The notes under the pieces: model-generated | Databases searched by the model: none | Seen by the model: the letters and a program-made list of their open reading frames with translations, nothing else | Told to the model about the DNA's origin: nothing | Assembly (NCBI GenBank): GCA_005656395.1 | Contig: SRSI01000078.1 | Coordinates: 1,674,001 to 1,738,000 of the forward strand | From: Strongyloides papillosus | Taxonomy: Eukaryota; Nematoda; Chromadorea; Rhabditida; Strongyloididae | Length of the DNA stretch: 64,000 nt | Direction: 5' to 3' | In this document: piece after piece, positions 57,842 to 64,000 of the stretch | Layout: every line of letters starts with the position of its first letter | How positions within the stretch are numbered: the first letter of the stretch is position 1 | Program-made: the position numbers and the translations under genes

Positions 57842-58645
57842 ATGACAGATCCATTTGGTAACGTTTCTGTTGATATTGATTTAGTAAGTTCTTAGATATT
57901 TTTGTATAGTAATAATGTATTTTGTTAGCTTGAACGAGAAATAAGATCGCAAACAGTTAAAAATGTTACCACTACTGATAACAATACCTCATTTATTACA
58001 ACTCAACCATCATTAGCCTCCACTTTTGGGGATACATTTAAATTGACAAAAGCTGAAGGAATGGATACACTTAACGAAAGTATTAGAGATTCAATAGTAT
58101 GTAATTTAGATGTAAAAAATTTTACGTATATTTTTTAGATGAGGGATGTTAATTCCATTGTTGATACATTTAAACAAGTCTTATATCCAAAAGGTGATAC
58201 TCGTGAAATAATGAAAAATTGGAATTTATGGGCACCGTTATTTATCTGTGTAACTTTAGCATTATTACTCCTTGGCGAAAACAAAGGCCCCGATTTCACG
58301 CAGCTTTTTATATTGACATTCTTTGGATCGTGGATTGTTACATGGAATATTAAATTTCTTGGTGGTAAAATTTCATTTTTCCAAGCTATATGTATAATGG
58401 GATATTGTTTAGTTCCACAGTGTGTAGCAGCTTTAACATTCAAAGTATTGACAGGTCAAGTTATGGGACAAAAATTTATGTTCTTCATTCGTTTACTAAT
58501 AACATTTGCCTGTTTTATTTGGAGCGCAATATGTTCAACACATTTCTTTGTTGATGAAAGTCTATCATCAAAGAGATTACTGATCCTTTATCCAATTCTT
58601 CTTTATTTCTTAGCCGTATCATGGTTGGTAATTTCATATGCGTAG
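57842..58645 (+). CDS. YIPF6: YIPF6-like Yip1-domain protein
   Basis: Three exons, 57842-57883, 57929-58096 and 58139-58645, with introns of 45 and 42 nt in phase 0, giving 238 residues (human YIPF6 is 236). Yip1-family proteins are five-span Golgi/ER membrane proteins that bind Rab GTPases and assist vesicle traffic. The cytosolic N-terminus is followed by the family signature MDTLNESIRDSIMRDVNSIV, VLYPKGDTREIMKNWNLWAP and then hydrophobic spans: FICVTLALLLL, LTFFGSWIVTWNIKFLGGKI, SFFQAICIMGYCLVPQCVAA and the last two near the end. The C-terminus is short (WLVISYA). Starting at exon 3 alone would miss 70 residues, including part of the conserved N-terminal block. An AATAAA lies at 58649-58654, only four bases after the stop codon, so the 3' UTR may be very short. 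Confidence 0.94.
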
Positions 58646-58648
58646 TTT

Positions 58649-58654
58649 AATAAA
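58649..58654 (+). terminator. Polyadenylation signal candidate of YIPF6
   Basis: AATAAA immediately after the stop codon, in the transcribed orientation. In such AT-rich sequence chance matches are common, so support is positional only. Confidence 0.4.
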
Positions 58655-59057
58655 AGAATTTATATAATATATAATTTATGTTGTAGCGTTTGTGCAATTT
58701 ATTTATATGTCGTTGAAAATATTAAAATATTTTCTTACACTTTTTTGTTTTTTTAATATACATATTATTAAATGATAGTATGGAGAAATGAATGATAATC
58801 TACGGAAATGATATAATAAGGGAGAGAGACTTATTCATGTCTTTTTAAAATGATTATAATATTTTTGAAAGTCTTCATTTCATTAAATTATTGTAGTAGA
58901 TTCATATTTCTTAGCTTTAAATAGCAATTTGATATTTACTTTTAAGCTAATGCTATACACTTTTGATAACTTAACTTTGTTATAACAAATCATAAAATTA
59001 CTAAAACATACATATATTTTTATGTGATAAAAAAGATAAAGGAAAATTCTTAAATGA

Positions 59058-59108
59058 TGATACATTGATTAAATGTTTTGTTGGACCAAAAGAGCCATCA
59101 ATGTATCA
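59058..59108. repeat. 12-bp perfect inverted repeat (hairpin)
   Basis: TGATACATTGAT (59058-59069) and ATCAATGTATCA (59097-59108) are exact reverse complements with a 27-nt spacer. Position is about 400 bp after YIPF6. It could be a processing signal, a small-RNA hairpin or a tiny element end. No function is assigned. Confidence 0.6.
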
Positions 59109-60117
59109 ATGTCTAGTTGTGTAATAGGATTAAATATTACAGATTAAATTATTATTATACTACAAATAAAGCAGTTACTTATAATTAAATTTAAATGATT
59201 TGTTAATGCTTTTTATTATTATATTTTTTATCCATTAAATATAACAAGTGTGTTAAATAATTGTATTTAGAATTTAAATTATGCGCGTTTTTCTTTTATC
59301 AAAGCTTCCCTTTTTTTATAATCTTTTAAAAGAATTATTTTTTTTTTGTTTTTTTCCACAAAATAAGATATATATTTTACTTTTACCTAACGAGTTATTT
59401 AGCTTAATTCTCCGGAAAATGATTTTTTTCTTGAATATAAAATATATCGTTAAAAGGCTTATTTCTTCTATATTTCTTTTAAATAAGTGAATGACGTAAA
59501 ATGATTATTTATGTAAATTGTTTTTTATTTATTTGATTCCATAACTATGATAAATGTTTTAATTATTATAAATTTTAAACCACATAATATCACATTTATT
59601 TTCAAGAAATTTAATATCTTCTCCAATTTTAAGTATTTTTATATGTACAAAAAAATTTTTATTGTCCAATACTATTAGCCACAAATAAATAGATAAAACT
59701 TTATATTTAAGAAAGAATTATTTTTTGATTGAAGTGCACCAAACAATGGTTATTTAATTAGCTTTAAATTTTTCCAAAAACGAAGTGAATTTTATAAATA
59801 GCTATGGTATATAATATATAAAATTTTTGAAAGATTTATTATTTATCATTTTTAGTTGGTACTCTAGTTGTATAAATTAGCAATTTTAATATAAGATTGT
59901 TTGGCTTTAATATTTTTATGTAAAAGATATTTTAATGTTTAATTCTACTAATAGTTATTATTCATATAAGTTATACTATTAAGATACAATTTATCATAAT
60001 TTAATGAATTTTATCTTTAGGCTTTTTATAGCTAATAATCATGTATAAAGAGATATACCAAAATAACATTTCTACTTACAAATAAGAAAAATAGTATTAA
60101 ACAAATTATTTTTAATA

Positions 60118-61663
60118 ATGCAACTTTATGTATTGGATCCTGTTATTGATTTTACCATACATAACATTTCATTACTTCCTTCAGATCAATGTGCAACTGA
60201 AGATCAAAGAGTAAGTTATTTACCTTTCTGTTTATATCACTCTTTTGGACAAACTTTTAATTATAACTATTTTTTAAAGGCTGCAAAATGTTGTTGTGGT
60301 ACAGGATTCATATTTGATTTTACGAAAAAAAAATGTATTATATCGGAGAACGTGTCTTTTATGTTTGGTGAATTAAATAATAGTTGGAGTCACTTAGTGA
60401 TATACGGTTTTGTATATCCAATGCTTGTAGTAACAATGATAGCACCATTATCAGCTGTCATGCTTGGAATGGGAAAACGTGAAAAGAAGGAAGGTGACAA
60501 ACGTTTTCCAAATCCTTTGTATCAAATGATTTGGTTACTGTCATTTTGTGGATGGGTTAGTTTATTGGCTCCATTACCATTTAGCTTATGGTATTATATT
60601 ATTGGTGACGGAATAAGATCTCCAAATCAATCTATCTTTATGTGTCATTTATATAGATATACAATGCAATCAATTCCCCATGCTGTTGATACAATGATGG
60701 TACTATTTAGTATGTTATTGACAGCAGCGAGATTTTTAACACAATATCATAGAAATAATTTAAAATTAAGAACTGTTGAAAGGTTTGCACGAATTATATG
60801 GACTATTATCTTTTGTGGTGTTATGATAGGAATTTTACACCATCTAGAACATGATGTAGCTGTTTATCCTTTTTGTTTAGGTAGTAAAAGTATCAAATTA
60901 ATTTTTTCTTAGTTTGTATTACATTTTAGATGCTGAGGAGGGTCCTACATGGGTACATAGATGTATGCTCAGAGATGGTTCATTATATAATTTTATGGGA
61001 CGTCGTTTTTGGAAGATAACATTACCGTTTGCTGTTTTAATATTTCAATTTGTAATTCCTGGAGTAATGCTTTCATTAATTCATCTTGGATTTACTCGTG
61101 AACCTGTTATTGATTCCTCGCATTGTCACAATAGATTTGGAAGAACACCAAGAGATCAAACTAAAATTTTAATTACAACTGTAACAATAAGTTTTGCTTT
61201 AGCTCAGGTACCAACACTCATTGTAAGCCTTTTTTCATTGTGGGTTAATCAGGGAATTTCTGAAAGTAAATTGGGTAAGTATTTTATAACAATAATAATT
61301 TCTTTTTTAGTTATATTTCTGGGACGCCTTATTGGTCATCTTCAACCTACATTTGGAGCAATTACAATTCTTGCTAATCTTGGAGCATTACTAACCGCTT
61401 ACTATATAATTGTAAAGGATGAAGATGATGATGTTGGTGATTCAGAGGCTGATTTTAGTTCCTGTGACAGTACAGAAGAAAAACTTTTAAGATTAAATGA
61501 TAACAGAAGGAATACAAAATGTTATTTGACTGTTTCTCATAGTTTTGATACATCTTCAATGCAAAGCTCATCAAGGCGAGGCTCGGCAATGCCTGAAGAT
61601 TATATTTTAACAATTGGTAGTACTTCATCACCAGGATCAAGGCCTACTCCAATGATGTTATGA
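60118..61663 (+). CDS. Seven-transmembrane receptor, probable peptide GPCR
   Basis: Four exons, 60118-60210, 60280-60880, 60930-61274 and 61311-61663, 463 residues. The introns are 69, 49 and 36 nt. The first and last are multiples of three without stops, so unspliced reading frames are also open. The extracellular N-terminus has clustered cysteines (AAKCCCGTGF). Seven hydrophobic helices follow: YGFVYPMLVVTMIAPLSAV, MIWLLSFCGWVSLLAPLPFS, the third from CHLYRYTMQSIPHAVDTMMV, a fourth at IIWTIIFCGVMIGILHHLEH, KITLPFAVLIFQFVIPGVML, ILITTVTISFALAQVPTLIV, and the seventh near TFGAITILANLGALLTAYYI. Cysteines at the top of helix 3 (MCHLY) and in loop 2 (HRCML) fit the usual disulfide. DRY and NPxxY are not recognisable. 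The Ser-rich cytosolic tail suits phosphorylation. Resemblance to nematode SPR/DMSR-type peptide receptors is weak, so the ligand is unknown. Confidence 0.75.
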
Positions 61664-61771
61664 TCTCAAAATTAAATAACTTTCACAAATATATATATAC
61701 CTATATCTAATAAAAAAATTTTTATATTTTAGTGTTATTTGCTTTATAAAAAATTACTAGAAAATAAAAAT
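61664..61771. other. Convergent 3' intergenic space
   Basis: Only 108 bp separate the stop codons of the GPCR and the minus-strand gene. AATAAA at 61709-61714 could serve the GPCR transcript, and the two 3' UTRs may overlap. Confidence 0.5.
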
Positions 61772-62738
61772 TCAAAATTCATCAACTTCGTGACAGATTT
61801 CAGAAAATTCTGGTGCTCTCAAAATTTGTTTGATCATTGACTTTAGTAATTGATAACGAGGTATAATAGGATAAAATCTTGAGTGTTGGTAGCTTTTAGC
61901 AAGTTCTTTTAATATTTTGCGAAGACCTAAGTACTTCTTTGAAATTTTAAAAATATCTATGTAAAGACGTTCACATTCTTTGCGTAAGTCTTCAGTAGAT
62001 TTATCTACAAATATATAAATATTTAAAAGAAGTATTTAATTAAAAACTTACTCCTTAAATTTTGAGATAGAGCCATGTCTTTCGTCTTATCAACATTTCC
62101 AATTGTTGCTCCTAGTAAACTTGAAATACCAATAGATTTTTGTGGAGCTGTATTTTTTTGATCAAGTATACTTATTATTCTTTAAAAAAAATATCTTAAA
62201 GGTATATAAAAAACATACCTTAAAACATATTCATTTGGTGATTCAGAAACTTCATAATTAGGAATATCCAAAAGCTGCCAATATTGTTTTTCAAGTAAGA
62301 CAACCTATAATGTGTAAACAATAATAAAAAAAATAAGCTTTATCTTCATTTTATTTTCTTATTGTACAAGTTATTTCTAATAACAAAAAATATCTTGAAA
62401 ATTTTCATATCTTTTATTTATTTTATTTTTTACATAATTTTATACCTCATGAACCATATTCTGTAATTTTGGATAACGTGTGAAGATATTTTCATCTTTT
62501 GATTGAAGATAACTATCTTGCATTGTTTTTAATCCATTTTTTAAACGTTTATATGCATCAAGAATTCTTCCTTTAGTGCAAAATTGTTTAAAAACAGTAT
62601 ATATCAATTCATCTCTAGATGAACCTAAATATAATAAAAATTAAAAATATTTATTTGTGTTTCTCTACCTTCTGGTTGTGATGTCAATTTTGTGGTATTT
62701 GAAGAATCTTTACCAATATTTAAGATTGCGCTTAACAT
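61772..62738 (-). CDS. Conserved-looking helical protein of unknown function (five exons)
   Basis: Minus-strand exons 62738-62669, 62624-62446, 62304-62219, 62179-62052 and 62004-61772. All junctions have GT/AG and matching phase, giving 231 residues. I do not recognise the family. The protein is soluble and probably mostly helical: MLSAILNIGKDSSNTTKLTS, KGRILDAYKRLKNGLKTMQD, NMVHEVVLLEKQYWQLLDIP, KSIGISSLLGATIGNVDKTK, and a rather conserved-looking end KELAKSYQHSRFYPIIPRYQ, LLKSMIKQILRAPEF. There is no signal peptide or membrane helix. TTTTTAG directly precedes the ATG, which fits a trans-splice site, although it could also be a cis acceptor of an upstream exon beyond 62740. The clean five-exon frame makes it a real gene with high likelihood even without a name. 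Confidence 0.75.
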
Positions 62739-64000
62739 CTAAAAATTATAGTATTAAATTTTAATAAGTTTTAAAAATTCGTTAAAGCATTTAAATTGGA
62801 AAAAAATAAATGTAAATTTAAAAGTTAAACATTTGAATTTATATTAGTTACATTAGATAAAATTAATATTTTGCATAGTATTAAGGGATATATCTTAAAA
62901 AGATGGAATGCTTATAGTTTTAGTTAAATTATGGGTCAATTTATAGTAGAAATAAAAAGAAAAATTATTCTCACCTTTCTTATAGTTCTTAATTATTGTC
63001 AAAAAGTCTAATTTTTGAATTTTTTCTAACCTTTAATTATATTAAAAAATAGTTTTTGGAAACAAAAAAATAGTTAATTTTTATATAAAAAAATATAACG
63101 CAATTTATATTATAAAAATTATGGTCGCATTTTTAATAATATATTCTTTGAATTAGGAATAAATGAAAAATTTTTTTAGTACTTTTATAAATTGTTTGCT
63201 TATCACATAATAAAAGCACTAAAAAGTATAATTGTTCACAAAAAAAAATTTGTGAAAAATTATTATAGTTTATAATATGTATATAAGAGACAATAAGGTA
63301 ATAATAAAATCTTTATTTTATTCATATTTTTAGTTTTTTTACCATTCCTTATTAAATCGACTCCTCCTTATTTAGATAAAAATTGTATAATCAAAAAACT
63401 CTTTAGTAATAGTTTTCAAAAATGATTTTCAATATTTAATTGAAAATGAATTAAGAAAATGAATCAGTACAATAAATAATGAAATTTTTAACACATGTCA
63501 AAGTAAATAATATTAAAAAGCCCCCAAGTATTAAATTAATTCTCGTGAGAAAATTATGCCACATAAATGGTTGTTTGTACTATTTTTATCTAATATGCAT
63601 AAATAAATAGCCAATGACTTTGGAGAGTTTCATTATCGTTAACACTTTTTAATATCACTTTTAGTATGCTTATTATCAAACAAAAGGATTTGTTAAAATT
63701 TAAATAACCGAACAGTTTTTAAGCTTAAGATTTGTTAAAATGTCTGAAAAATCACCCAACCAATAACTAATGAGAAATTTAAGTGAAGGAAAAATATTTC
63801 ATAATTCAATTTAAAGCTGATTGGTAAAAATATATGAAATATGAGTGGGTAAATTTTTTTTATAGACAAAGAAAATCTTAGTTTTTCTATTCCCAACCTC
63901 CTATTCAATCTTCATTTAAAAAATAGAAAATATATAGCTTTAAATTTTGTAGAATTGTTTTTTTTTCCTTTTTTAGTTAGAATTAATTGTAATATTCTAT
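62739..64000. other. AT-rich region to window end
   Basis: Promoter side of the five-exon gene. No ORF, RNA gene or repeat could be supported in the last 1.2 kb. Confidence 0.5.

Larger units (their letters stand above)
58646..60117. other. AT-rich intergenic region
   Basis: Between two plus-strand genes. It holds a 12-bp perfect hairpin at 59058-59108 (separate entry). ORFs at 58883-59065 and 59281-59490 are AT-driven and not supported. Confidence 0.5.

Noticed and set aside
58135..58443. Minus-strand ORF of 102 codons
   Set aside because: Antisense shadow of YIPF6 exon 3.

Overview
The window is eukaryotic nuclear DNA that is extremely AT-rich. Genes have small introns (often 36-70 nt, GT...AG, many acceptors ending TTTTAG or TTTAAG), short intergenic distances in some clusters and long AT deserts elsewhere. 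Protein matches point to a nematode: a JNK with the TPY loop, FOXP, a class II ARF with C. elegans-like sequence, and an animal haem peroxidase. Base composition, tiny introns and AG acceptors sitting just before start codons (as expected for spliced-leader trans-splicing) resemble Strongyloides-type clade IV worms. The genus is an inference.

Layout. 1-1062: 3' part of a haem peroxidase (+). 2078-3261: organic solute transporter alpha-like protein (-). 5681-9186: TTC39/IML2 protein (+). 12525-17564: JNK (+) with a long Ser/Asn-rich N-terminus. 17565-27362: AT-rich desert with one unassigned Cys-rich ORF. 27363-30285: FOXP (+). 30286-36353: desert holding a foldback element (34114-34862) and a small TA-flanked inverted-repeat element (35317-35609). 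36354-36668: broken small secreted-protein gene (-), divergent from a small hypothetical gene at 36925-37350 (+). 42072-43224: TMEM115 (-). 45166-45511: two-exon precursor (-) of an allatostatin-C/somatostatin-like cyclic peptide. 46893-47547 and 48244-49097: tandem paralogues (-) encoding Tyr/Trp-rich proteins. 50869-51504: EGF-like single-pass membrane protein (+). 52628-53185: Ly6/three-finger protein (-). 54808-55655: alpha-tubulin acetyltransferase (-). 56488-57079: ARF (-), divergent from YIPF6 (+, 57842-58645). 60118-61663: seven-transmembrane receptor (+), convergent with an unidentified five-exon gene (-, 61772-62738).

Several genes are hard to see from open reading frames alone, because their exons are short or lack an internal start. 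These are the peptide precursor, the EGF-like protein, both Tyr-rich genes and the 3'-end gene. They were assembled here by matching splice sites and phase. Functionally the window mixes secretory-pathway housekeeping genes (ARF, YIPF6, TMEM115), signalling or developmental regulators (JNK, FOXP, GPCR, neuropeptide precursor) and nematode-lineage or unassigned proteins. Nothing suggests an operon-like single system. The most notable item is the candidate neuropeptide precursor.
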